The notes beneath the pieces were generated by a model. That model had not been told where the DNA came from. It did no database searches and saw nothing but the letters and a program-made list of their open reading frames with translations. Below are positions 1-10,976 of a stretch of 64,000 nucleotides of DNA, piece after piece; position 1 is the stretch's first letter, and the number at the start of each line of letters is the position of its first letter. The DNA is taken from assembly GCF_026210795.1 (NCBI RefSeq), contig NC_089459.1, forward strand, positions 992,001 to 1,056,000. The letters are read 5' to 3'. The translations under genes were made by a program, and so were the position numbers. This DNA comes from Rhizophagus irregularis (taxonomy: Eukaryota > Glomeromycota > Glomeromycetes > Glomerales > Glomeraceae).

Positions 1-764
1 CATGATTAGGTAAGTTAATTGACGCAGGACCTGGCAAGTTGTCACCAGGACAATTTGTCCGGTGTACAAATTATTCCATGGTTTAATCCATTAGAATTTT
101 ACGTTATAAATATTCCTCAAGATTGAGACAAGTTTTGCAATTTTTACAAATTTTTTAAATTTTTACTGTAACCTGTTTTTTCTTTCGAAAAATAGTTGGT
201 TTTAAAGTTTTTGATACAGAATTTTATAGGAAGTGTTTGATAATATTAAATTTACTACAGAGACAGTAGTAAAAATTTTATTATCAACGCACCGCTTATC
301 ATTTTAGATTTCTTAACGTGACACATAAATAAACTGTTATACTTTTGATCGTATTTTTATTTTCTGTTATCACTGAATTTGGTTAATAAATTGATAAATT
401 TATTAGAGATGGTTAGCTTTGATCGTAATTGAATAAACATAGATTTAATAGATTTTTTAACATATACGTAAAAAGGTCAGGTACGAGTTTGCGTACAACT
501 AGTCAAAAAAAAACATGAAAATCTTTCCTTTTCGTGGAAATCTAGTGTCTTTTTTGGACACTGACCGAAATTATTATAATTCTGGCCCTGAAAAAAATGC
601 GTATAGCCAACAGTATAATTTTTTTGGCTGTCATTGACCTTTTTATATATATATTTCGGGTTTCATATAATATAAGGTATTAGGTATACTTATTTGTGTT
701 AACATAAATTAGTAATCAATTTAAAAATATGATGCAAATTAAATTTTAAATAACTAAATTAATT
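1..764. other. Gene-free A+T-rich stretch
   Basis: No exon chain or long open frame that I can support. Around 565-590 there is a degenerate copy of the dispersed word that elsewhere reads GGCCGGAATTA (here an inverted pair around an AATTATTATAATT core), probably a transposon-end relic. Confidence 0.5.
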
Positions 765-960
765 ATAAAAATGAATGATTTTTCGAGAGAATTATTATTT
801 TCTTTAGTAAAAACTATAAATTATAATATAAATAAACTTACCAACTATAAATTATAATCCGAAGGTATCCAAAAAAATTAAAAGCTTTAGTAATTATAAT
901 ATGACAAATAATTCAATTATAATAAAACTTACTACCATATACACGCAATTGTCCATCTTT
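765..960 (-). repeat. Fragment: SCA7-gene tail plus two microexon-like units
   Basis: Bases about 765-815 match the last exon and 3' flank of the SCA7 gene at 21600-21690. Immediately after, on the minus strand, are two splice-flanked units like those of kinases K1 and K2: a TTG triplet at 842-844 between TTTATAG and GTAAGTTT, and a 24-nt unit at 933-956 between AAAAAAG and GTAAGTTT. The stretch 840-930 is nearly the same as 5715-5810 inside kinase K1. It lies downstream of the stop of locus K0, so it looks like a stray duplicated piece, not part of a working gene. Confidence 0.55.
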
Positions 961-1293
961 TTTATTAAGCTGTTTCTTTATATGCACACATCTTGTGCAA
1001 CAGTCTCAATATAATACTGATCCTCAGTTTTTTCGAAGACAGGGTAAATATCCTTTTTTAATTCATCCTAATATTTCTAATGCTAATACACCAAATATCG
1101 CTATTGATAATTTATCTGAATTAATGAGTAATATATTTAAGGGTATGTTCTTTACATTAATAATATTATATTTTTTACACAAAAGTCACGTTACCGAAAA
1201 CTTTTTGGTGGTAGTTAGAAGTGTATGCAAATTGTGATTTATCAATCCTTTTTTGTAAATCTAATGATATAAATTCGTTAACAGTTAAAACAA

Positions 1294-2759
1294 TTATGAG
1301 ATATCCAATGATCTTGAACGATAAGCCTCTTTCAAATCTATAATAAAGAAAAGATCAATAATTTAAATAATTTATGCTATTAATTTATAAACAATTTACC
1401 ATCCAAAGAAAAATTGTAAGTTTGTGTCATATATCTAGAATCTAACAATAAAAATGATATTAATTATTTAATTATTTTTTTTTAAAGCAAATTGTTACAT
1501 TAAAACACCTACCTTCTTCTTCATTAAATGTATCATCTCTGTCATTATTATCTTTATAAAAATGTTACAAACATTAACGTTAAAATTTTGATGTTTAGTA
1601 ACTCAGTAAATCAGTAGTTATAGTTAGATCGATGATTGAAAATGTTCAATTTTTAAATATACTAATAAAAAAAATACTAATATAATATTACAAACAATAT
1701 CCACCTGATTGTCCATCAAAAATTTAGTGGCCCTTTTAGCTCGATTTAAGACATCATCTTTATTTCCATGAGTAACATTATTATCAAATAATCTATTAAC
1801 TTCGTCTTCGGTATACTTGAGTGCCAAATCAGTAGCTTTAGATACATATTCTAAGGTCTTATTTTGGGCTCTTTCAAGTTCAACTTTACATTTTGCCCTG
1901 GCAGCTGCTCCTGCTACAATCAATTCGGAGTTAAGATAATGATCTTTTTATGTTACAGCACGACCATCAGATCCATAAATAACAGATTGAGAAGGTTTAT
2001 TTAAAACTTCTGTGACGATGGTAGTATTTTTGCTATTGAGAAATTCGCAACCTTGTTGAATCAAATATTGTTCACAGGCTGAATATAATTCTTTTTCCAA
2101 ATCAGAATTATGGACTTGTTCGCTGATCCAGGCACTTGCACGAATTCGTATTCAACCAAAACAATTTTGAAATAGGTGACAATGAATGCAGATATCCAAA
2201 GACTCTTATCAAGACGCCTCAAACGTAGACTACCAACATAAGATTTAAGAGTTTCGACAGCTTCTTCGGGTGAAGAAATCTTGAGTTGTTCGGAAATTAT
2301 TTTGTGAAGAGTGAAAGATCCATTGTTATGTTGGGATTTGCATAAAGAAATAAAGAGCATGGTCAACTTTAGCATCAGATCTAAGTCCATTATATATGGT
2401 AATTTTTGTTGTTTCATCTACATCAAGCTTAGTAACTTGAACATTTATGGTTTGATTATTATAAGCCTCCACAGCTTTTTCAATCAGATACTGGTCGCAG
2501 GCAGAGTCTAATTCTTCCAACTCTTCTTTACTAAGTTGTTTACTGACTACCCATTTATTTGCTTTTTCACAAATGTTACGCCATTCACTTTCGTAATCAA
2601 CTAAAACATATTTGAAATATATATGTAATAGTAAATAAAGTTTGCCAGATTGATTTATCACAATTTTTTTAGATTTTTGGTGCCAACATAACGAGTAATT
2701 GAATCGTTTATTAATTTCTGATTACATTGTATACAAATGATATCTTCTAACACGTTCAT
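1294..2759 (-). pseudogene. Kinase-family locus K0: deleted kinase domain, decayed repeat domain, intact tail exons
   Basis: The start at 2759 gives the kinase-family N-terminus MNVLEDIICIQCNQKLIND, nearly the same as K1 and K2. After about 21 codons it passes without a kinase domain straight into sequence resembling the repeated domain of K3 (motifs W-x-SKQLSKEELEEL, SACDQYLIE, SACEQYLIQ). At least two frameshifts and a stop (TGA at 2658-2660) break this part. A further open piece (1711-1923, RAKCKVELERAQNKTLEYV) is not recognised. The 3' exons are clean: 1513-1551 (DNNDRDDTFNEEEG), 1400-1441 (SRYMTQTYNFSLDG) and 1294-1337, ending LDIS and a stop; all are phase 1-1 and match the tails of K1, K2 and K3. 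The best reading is a recombinant pseudogene made by an internal deletion. An expressed repeat protein with unusual splicing is less likely. Confidence 0.7.
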
Positions 2760-3599
2760 GATGGCAAGAAAATATCAAGAATATATTTTTTATGTTTAGT
2801 AACCGTCATACTCCATATTTTTAACGTTGTTTAAATAAAGTGAAGATCTACATCGCAGACATGAATGAAATCAGGTGACGCAAATATTTACGTTAATCAC
2901 TGTCATTTTCGGGTTTGTGGGCGCGGTTTCTACTTTATGCACCCCACAAAACCGGGTGCAAGTCATAACTAGTTGTCATACAAAGATAATACAAAAAAAA
3001 GTGGCTTGACACGTGACTTTTGACCCGCATTACGGCATTATGCACTAACATGTGAAAATAAACAGTGACGAATAAGTTTTTACTTACTCGAAAAAACCAA
3101 TCTAAATCCCTCAGATAAATATAAAAGTGGAAACGTGACGGTTGTGATGAATAAAATGCAGTCACGTGTCAGCCACTTTTTTTTTTGCCATGGCTATGGT
3201 TGTATATAAAGACGTATGGGCGTAATTTAAGTTAGTAATCTCCAAACAAGATTCAAGTAATTTACACATGCATTGGTGTGATAAATAAACTGGTTTTAAT
3301 CAAAAAGATTCATTTGCGATAGAAACTATATATTATCAAAAAAAAAAAAAATGCTATAAATACAGTATACTGTATTAATAATGATAATATTTTTAAAGCA
3401 ATGCGTGGAATTTAATATAAATTTTACGATATTATATTTTTTTAAAAAAAAAATTCATTGATAACCCGAAAAACAATATTATTATACAGCGTATACTTTT
3501 TGATTGGTTAAATAGATCATTTGTTTTATAAATTAGTAAGTATAATCGGTTATTATAATGCTTACATAAAAATATGATACAAATTAATTAAATTAATTA
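2760..3599. other. Duplicated 5' flank shared with K1 and K2
   Basis: This non-coding stretch is the upstream flank of K0 and is clearly homologous to 21050-21600 upstream of K2 (same words GAAGATCTACATCGCAGACATGA, here interrupted after 20 bases for length limits, and ACAGTATACTGTATTAATA). It is more weakly homologous to 8040-8460 upstream of K1. It probably holds the promoter of the ancestral kinase. No open reading frame of note. Confidence 0.6.
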
Positions 3600-4290
3600 A
3601 TTAATTAATTATAAAAATGAATTTTTTTTGAGCGAATTATTATCTTCTTTAGTAGAAACTAGTGTTGAAGCAAGGAGACATTATTAGTATTTTTTTTTTC
3701 TCAGAATAAATATAAAAATTTAAAGTAAAAAATTATATTTGTTATAAATTCACCTTCTTTCTCTATATCATCTTTTTTATCGTTATCGGTTGACTTTGAC
3801 ATGCCATTATCTCAACATATAAATAAATTAGATAACAATAATATAAATTTATACAAAAATGTACATATAAATTAATTACCCTTGATGAGCCTGATAGATT
3901 TTGTTTTTTCTGATATTTGAATAAGTAAAATAACATATGACATTTCGAATGAGGCGTGTACAAGGCTTATTACTAGGCGGCACAATTATATGTACTTCGC
4001 ATTGATTGTCCAAATAAATCACACTAATTTTAAATTAAATATTAAAAAAGTCTAAAAAGTTGTCAAAATTTGGAATTTGTAAATTTCCTGCAACCTCTAT
4101 TACGTCTTATAATTTTCTACTCTTTTTAATCTTTTGTTTTTCCTAGGGAATTCTTGCGAGAATTAGACCTTTTTTCTAAAATTTTATAAGAGTGGATTAT
4201 AATCATTCAAATGAAAAATTTTGAAGAAATATAAACTTACGAATTTTTTTTTTCTTTCGTCTTTGACCTGTTGACCATAGATCTGATTTT
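3600..4290 (-). pseudogene. Decayed copy of the SCA7-domain gene
   Basis: Colinear with the intact gene at 21636-22533. The last exon (STKEDNNSL, near 3625-3665) and the penultimate exon (MSKSTDNDKKDDIEKEG, near 3760-3815) are still readable. The zinc-binding SCA7 exon (about 3890-4030) is broken: the first cysteine region (QCEV) and a CTR remnant remain, but the frame is lost and the C-x-x-H part is gone. Pieces of the two basic exons are visible near 4130-4190 and 4240-4260, and exon 1 with the start codon is not found. It was copied together with the kinase upstream flank at 2760-3599. Confidence 0.7.
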
Positions 4291-4969
4291 AAGAAAAACA
4301 AAATAATGAAATTTTATTGGTCTATATATCTCATTATGACTTCTAATATTTAGATTTCATGAATAAAAAAAAAAGGGTTAAAGAATTTCGGTGTATAAAT
4401 CTGCGGAATCAGAATTTAAAATAATAAACTTATTTGTTAAAATTAACATATCTTTAATATAGAACATCCGATTTCAATGTCGTTAGCATGTGGTTATAAC
4501 TTATAAGGCCATGCACTTTGTATTTTTTTTTTTATTATCCTTTAAACGGTAAAAATATTTCTACCAATTATTACAGTAATAGTCAAAATTTTTAAAATGA
4601 AATTGATGTTATTAATTTTATTAGCTAATTTTTTTAATTTGTACCATAATACAATCCAAAGTTTCAAAAAGGAATGAAGTCGTAAAACAAAATCACAAAA
4701 ACCAAAACAAAGTATAATTATAAAATTCGAAAATCAAAATACACACTAAGCAAAACAAAGAAATGCATAAAAATCCAACAAAAAAAGCAAAATGTAGTAA
4801 AACTGACCAAAAATGAAAAATAGAAAAATAAATGATAAAGAAAAAATGAATTCCCAAAGATTCATCATATGTTAAATTATATGTCACATAATGTGGTATT
4901 TCGCACAATTTATCGATCCTGTTAAAATTTAGTAATAGAATTTATGAAATATCTAATAATCTTGAACGT
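4291..4969. other. Gene-free A+T-rich stretch
   Basis: I see no gene here. It separates the decayed SCA7 copy from the 3' end of kinase K1. Confidence 0.4.
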
Positions 4970-7900
4970 TTATCGTTTATTCGTTAAATCATTATAAGCC
5001 TCGTTCAAGTCTATATTAAAAAAAAAAGATCAATAATTTAAATATTTTATGCCATTAATTTACAAATCACTTTACCGTTCAAAGAAAATTTGTAAGTTTG
5101 AGTAATATATCTAGAATCTAATAATAAAAATTATGTTAATTAAATATTTAATTATTTCAAAATAAATGTTATGATATTAAATTTTATACCTTCTTCTTCA
5201 TTGAATATGTCATTGTTGACATTAACATCCTTATAAGGAACTACTTGTATCGGAGATACTTGTTCTATATCAATTTTAATTAAATTTTAGTAATATAAAA
5301 TATTATGTCATTAATAAATACTTATTTCAATAAAAATATTTGGTCATAATTTCAAAATCAAACCGGTTTTCTGTTTTTCAACTAACAATTTAGATTTAAA
5401 AATAAGCAAGTTTTAATCATTAAATAATTAAGTTATAATATAAATAAACTTACCATATATATTGTCTAATCATATACAAAAGGATATTTATTTAATTATT
5501 GTTAATGGAAAATAATACAATTGCTAACTAATTAAGTAATTATAATAAACCTACTAACTACAAATATAAAAATTAAAGCTATAATTTGGCAAATAATTCA
5601 ATTATAATAAAACTTACGATTATTATCTTCATCCTCATATTCTATATAAATTAATTATTAGCAGCAATTAATATAATTGTTAGATAATTAAACTATAATA
5701 TAAATAAAACTTACCAACTATAAATTATAATCCGAAGGTATCCAAAAAATTAAAAGCTTTAGTAATTATAATTTGGCAAATAATTCAATTATAATAAAAC
5801 TTACTATCATCAGATTCTATATAATTAATTATTAACAACGATTAATATAATTGTTAGATAATTAAATTATATTATAAATAAACTTACCAACTATAAATTA
5901 TAATGTGAAATATTTCCCGAAGAGTAAAATTTTGAAAATTAGTAAATAATTTAATTTATTAAAAAATAAGCTATAATATAAATAAAAAATAAACTTACAT
6001 TCTTAAAAAATGTAGCATAAAAAAATCAAAACATTGATGTTAGTAGTTTTATTTAAATAAATAATTAATTAATTTAAAAGAGCACATCATATATCGAGTG
6101 CATTAGTCGTCAATAAACTTACGAACTATAAATGTATTTATAAAAAAAAATTAAAATATTGATTTTTAGTACTCATAATTAGCAAATGTTTTAATAATTA
6201 GTATATAATGCAATAACTTACATTCTTTAAAAATGTAGTATAAAAAAAATTTTGATGTTTAATAAATATAATTGGCAAATGTTTTAATTATTAAATAATT
6301 AAAATAATATTAAATAAACTTACTACTAGTACGACTTTCTTAAAGTATTAATATTAAATTGCATTCCAAAATAAAGTTATGCAACAATTAGTAAATGATT
6401 TAATTATATATTAATAATAAGTCATAATGTTAGTAAACTTGCTTTAAATATAGTAATTAAAATATACTTACGTAAAGCATCTATTAACCAGAAGTTAATA
6501 AAGTTTTGATATTTAATAGTTATGATTTATAAATGATTTGTTATTATTTGAATAATTAACGTATACTTTATCATATTTTAAAAAATATTGTATACTGACT
6601 TTTAAGAGTATATTCATATGAGTGCTTTAGTTTCATATTCTAAAAATACAAAATGAAATTAGAATTTACTTAATTACACACATTTAAATATCTATATATA
6701 CCTGGTTGGATACTATTTTCATTTGAATCTGTTACATAATTAGGTTGAGTTGATGTTGATTCAGACAAACCAAAAGCAATTTTTGACGAAATCGTATCAT
6801 CATCAATCATTTTACATAGTTCCATCATTTCCTCAAATAATTTCGGTAAATGAGAAGCATCAGGTCTTTTTAATGGTTCAAAATTCCAACATTGTTTCAT
6901 AAGATTAGAATAAAAATCGGGCGTTCCTTTAATATCTTCGGGTCTCAGTCCATCAAGAACTGCAAGCGCAAAACCTGCGTCATGTTGTCTATTTGAAAAT
7001 GGTGGTTCGTCTGAAATTAATTCCCACATTATCATACTTAAACTATACACTTCTGATTGTTTTGTATATGGTTTACGTCTCAGAACTTCAGGAGCGATAT
7101 AAGGTAAAACTCCTTGAATGCTATCCGAAGTTTCTAGAAAAGCAAAATATAATTTTGTTAATTATTTTATGAAACAAAAAATTGTTTTTCTTTAATTTTT
7201 ACCTATTTCAGAGTCAATTGATTGACAAAGTCCAAAATCACTTATAAAAATTCTATCATTTTCGTCTACTAAAATATTTTTACAATGAAAATCCTTATGA
7301 ACTAGATTCATTTGGTGAATTGAATTTAAAGCTTTTGATAGTTCAATAAGAATCTTTGCTCTATAAGTCCAAGTTAATTTTGGAAAAAATTTACGAATAT
7401 AATTTCGTAGATCTCCATGTTCTGCATGTCTTATTACCATAGCGTATTCATTTCCTCCAGGTGCTTTTGTTATTCCATAGAATGGCACAACTCTTGGATT
7501 ACGGCATTGATGGTGAATTTTAAGCTAAATAAATAATAATAATTAATTTCAGGGAAAAAGTTTATTTCTATTGATTTTATTTTTTCTTACCTCGTTGAGG
7601 ATATTATCATTAATATTATCGGAATCATTAATGGCTTTTAAAGCAACTTTAGAAGATAATTGATTTGAAACTATTGAAGCCAAAGACATGTTTAACATTA
7701 AATTCCAAGTTCCAAAATAAACTTTGGAATTTCCTCCGTTTGTTAAATATTTTATATTTTCTAAATTTGAACGTGGAATCCATTCAATAAAATCATCACA
7801 ATATTTTGAATTTAATTGAGTTTCTTTAATAAATTCGTCCAATATAGAATTCCCACTTATCTTGCTATCAATAAATTCCTTTTTAGTTATGTTTACTTCA

Positions 7901-8034
7901 TTAATTTTTACGCTACGAGTTTCACTGTATTCATTTATTTGCGAAGAAAGGAACTGTTTTCTACAAAATTTAATTGAATCGTTTATTAATTTTTGATTAC
8001 ATTGTATACAACTGGTATCTTCTGATACATTCAT
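4970..8034 (-). CDS. TKL-type protein kinase K1 with microexon tail
   Basis: Predicted cytosolic signalling kinase. Exons by splice signals: 7591-8034, 7203-7524, 6702-7133, then eleven small exons between 6480 and 5454, then 5190-5264, 5076-5117 and 4970-5010; together 481 residues. The N-terminus has C9-x2-C12 and C24 (possible metal site, inferred). Kinase marks: glycine-loop-like NGGNSKVYFG, lysine in VALKAI, catalytic loop VHKDFHCKN, DFG in ISDFGLC, and APE. HKD in place of HRD still keeps the catalytic Asp. The tail is acidic (ESDD, EYEDEDNN, FNEEEG) and ends with the family exon SRYITQTYKFSLNG. Exon 3 ends QP-G in phase 1, as do all later exons. A further exon-like stretch at 6600-6639 is 40 nt long and has an in-frame TGA; if it were included the protein would end there, so I left it out. 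The kinase domain is well supported, the tail splicing is inferred. Confidence 0.8.
5454..6480 (-). repeat. Microexon cluster in the tail of kinase K1
   Basis: Eleven candidate exons lie between consensus acceptors (TATAG, TTAAG, TTAAAG, TTGTAG, ATTAG) and GTAAGT or GTAGGT donors. In transcript order with lengths: 6472-6480 (9), 6324-6338 (15), 6222-6224 (3), 6123-6125 (3), 5999-6001 (3), 5888-5890 (3), 5805-5816 (12), 5715-5717 (3), 5618-5641 (24), 5555-5557 (3), 5454-5465 (12). Every length is a multiple of three. Read in phase 1 after the kinase exon, they contain no stop codon. The intervening sequence is a diverged, A+T-rich repeat with a period of roughly 80-150 bp, related to the array in K2. 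Confidence 0.6.
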
Positions 8035-9480
8035 TTTGTTTATTTTTTAGTAACAATGCAAAAAAAAATATACTGCATTTATTTATATACAGTATCTATT
8101 TAGACAAAAAGGACCTATATAAATGAGCCACGTATTAACGTCGACTATTAAGGGAAGATCTACGCAGTAAAGAATTAACCGATTAAGGTTGGCACAATTA
8201 TTAGCATTTTCCGTACAAGTTACACTAAGAAATTCATGAAAGGTTGTTTATGAAAGAAACTTTAAATACTAAGTAATCTTCGAACCAAATTTCGAAACAA
8301 GTTACTCATACATGCATTTTAGTGATAAATCAATCGTTTTAATCAAAAGAAGATTCGAATTAACTGTTATTATTCAATACATTATAAAAAAAAATTATGC
8401 TATAAACATATTTATTATAACTTTTAAGGTCTTGAAGCAATGCATTAAATTTAATCTTTATACTAGGAAATCCAAAGCAAAATTAGAATTTGCGATTTTA
8501 TTTGGTGAAGATCATGCATTTATTATGAAATATTTGGAAATTTTCGATTTTTTGATGCTTCAATTCATTGTATTAAAAGCAAGAGAATGGAGAAATTATA
8601 AAATTGAGAATCAAGGATAATGATGATGATTGGAATATCAAAAGGAAGAAAATTAAATTAAAAATTCGCAAAATAAAAAAAAAATCTAGTGGGATTTATT
8701 CACTTTAATTTATTATTTAGCGCAGTTTCTTTTTTATTAATTACATTATTAATTATAATACTTTTTAGACTTTTAGCACAAGAAAAAATTATTTGTACAG
8801 AAATTATAAAATTAAACGTTTCTTCTTTATCAATTTGTTTTATTTGTTTATATTTTATTCTTATTTTATTCTTTTTTCTTTTGTTCTCTTCAAGATTATT
8901 TAATATCGACATGTCGGCATGTCGTGTAAACGGATAGCTAATTATTATCATCAATTTATGATAAGCTTAATATTAATAATTATTATAAGTTTATTATACT
9001 TAAAATGAAAGATTAAGTTAACTGGATCGCAAGTTCTTTTTGGAGTTTTTTTTTGTATGCAGAACTGTGAGACAAATTTAGATATCGCGTCGCGTCCGCT
9101 TTTATAATACGACAAAGTTTTTGAAAAGAAATTTTCAACTTTTGAAGATTGCTGCGGGTGGCGAAGTAAATTACGACTACATACAAATAAGAAAGTGATT
9201 GTAACGGAAGTAGCAAATTTTGTACACTCCACCTTGCAGATAGTTTGCAGATCCTTAGATCAAGGATAAATAAGAACGAAAATAATTTAATATTCCAAAA
9301 AAGATTCTATTTCCAAGTGGGAGCCTTTTTCTGGAAGGATGGTAATACTTATAGTTTTTTTAAAATTATAGTATTTGGAATTTTATATTAGCTAGTATGT
9401 GGCGTATGTAGTGTCATTTTTACAAGTGTAACATTTGCATAGATTTTCAATAAAGAGAGAATTTCCGTCTAACAAAAGAA
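8035..9480. other. K1 upstream region, no supported gene
   Basis: The first 430 bases resemble the upstream flanks of K0 and K2, with a minus-strand TATA-like word (TTTATATAGG) about 85 bases before the K1 start. The remaining open frames here are A+T-rich and low-complexity, and I do not support them as genes. Confidence 0.45.
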
Positions 9481-9765
9481 ATGGAAGAGAAATTTCTTAA
9501 AGGTGGATCAAATATAGCTTTATCAAAAAATGAACGAACGTATTTTTTTAGGATGTTTGACGCAAAATTGGATGCAACAAAAATAAAAGAGAGATACGCA
9601 TGGCAAGCATATAAAAAATTAGATGACAAGGAACAGGATAAAAAGGATTACGTTTTAGTAACAGAATACATTAAAAATACGGTGGACATTTTGCCAAAAT
9701 TATCAAAATCAACAAAATCAGATATATTTCAACAACGAAAACGATATAATGAAGGCAATTTATAG
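9481..9765 (+). CDS. Hypothetical protein, lysine-rich, 94 aa
   Basis: ATG-started open frame with protein-like composition (KIKERYAWQAYKKLDDKEQD), rich in Lys, Asp and Glu, with no signal peptide or membrane segment. I do not recognise it. A second open piece of similar character follows at 9887-10141 on the same strand, so the two may be parts of one spliced gene or of a decayed mobile-element protein. No clear donor links them. Confidence 0.35.
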   Translation: MEEKFLKGGSNIALSKNERTYFFRMFDAKLDATKIKERYAWQAYKKLDDKEQDKKDYVLVTEYIKNTVDILPKLSKSTKSDIFQQRKRYNEGNL

Positions 9766-9886
9766 ATCTACAATGGACGAAGATATGGGGAATGGTCTAA
9801 AAATGAAAAATCAAGATGAATTAATAGGAAAGGATTGAGTTTATAAGAAAAGGACCGGGACCAATAAGTTTAGTGTACCTACATAA

Positions 9887-10141
9887 ACAACATCTAAGGG
9901 TGAAAAATTCGTAGACGCACTATCAAGTCATCTTTCAACGACACCTCGAAGTAAAGAAGAACATGAAGAACTTGATGATTTGAATAATAAATTTAGCGAA
10001 CGCCTGGATAAATTAGAGAAAAAGAAAGAAGATACAATGACAGAAGGACCTACGAGTGCAGAGAAAGAAGACAAAATTAACGATAACAAAAAACGTGTAG
10101 TGGCAACACAAGGACGAAGAGATGATTCCGACAGCGAATAA
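9887..10141 (+). CDS. Hypothetical coiled-coil-like C-terminal fragment
   Basis: Open frame without its own good start that ends DDSDSE and a stop. It contains a charged, probably helical stretch (DLNNKFSERLDKLEKKKED). Its composition and strand fit the ORF at 9481-9765, which it may continue after an intron or a frameshift. Function unknown. Confidence 0.3.
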   Translation, partial: TTSKGEKFVDALSSHLSTTPRSKEEHEELDDLNNKFSERLDKLEKKKEDTMTEGPTSAEKEDKINDNKKRVVATQGRRDDSDSE

Positions 10142-10976
10142 ACAAATTTGTCCAAAATTAATGAAACAAAGTTGAGATCAAGGTTTCTGGATTTACGCTT
10201 AGATTTGGTTGAAGAAAAATACGCGGACGAAGATGGAATTTCGGACAACTTTTGGATAGTACATTTCTGTCAAGGGCGTAAATTTAGGGATTTCTTTTTT
10301 CTTAATAATTAATATTAATTTTTTTTTTATCTCAATTTGTCTTTAGTTTACAAATGATTTTTGAAAGAGATTAATGTTTTTAATTTTTTATTTTGGTCAA
10401 TATCATATTATTTTAGTATTATTTTGAGATGTCAGAAAAGTTTAGAAAATTTAGAAAACATAGAATAATATCAAAAAAATCAAAAAAATTCAAAACAATT
10501 CAAAAAAATTCAAAAAAGTTTTAGATTAGTAGCGTTTTTAACACAAAAAGATAGATTTTAAATTAACAATTAATTTTTAGATTTATCATAGTTAGTATTT
10601 GTTTAGATTCTTTAGAATAGATTGGTTAGTTATAGAGGGTAATATTATTTATTTATATTATTTTCTAGGTGTTTGTATAATTATGCAATTGTCTTGATAT
10701 TCATAATTAATAAACGCGTTACTAATTATAAAAAAAAAAAAAAAAATAAAGAGAAATTTTTTTTAAAAAAAAATATTCTTTCTTTTGTATATGTCATGCA
10801 TATCATAAATTTAGGTAGTACAACGCAATGTTTGCTTAACATTCGCTTTGGTTACACCGACATTACTATTTTAATATTTATAACTTCGGAGTTAAAACAC
10901 CGGTTTCAACCTTTCTTTTTTTTTAATTAATAAATATATTTTTATAAGAATTTAAAGCCTTATAACATATTTCATT
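10142..10976. other. Gene-free stretch with A-rich short repeats
   Basis: Contains a short run of repeated ATTCAAAAAA-type words (10470-10520) and homopolymer A and T tracts. Nothing coding is supported. It ends at the start of kinase pseudogene K4. Confidence 0.4.

Noticed and set aside
1624-1710. Hydrophobic C-terminus (IVCNIILVFFLLVYL) as a membrane anchor of K0
   Set aside because: It follows a GTGGAT donor-like site and is probably intron read through; the locus is a pseudogene in any case.
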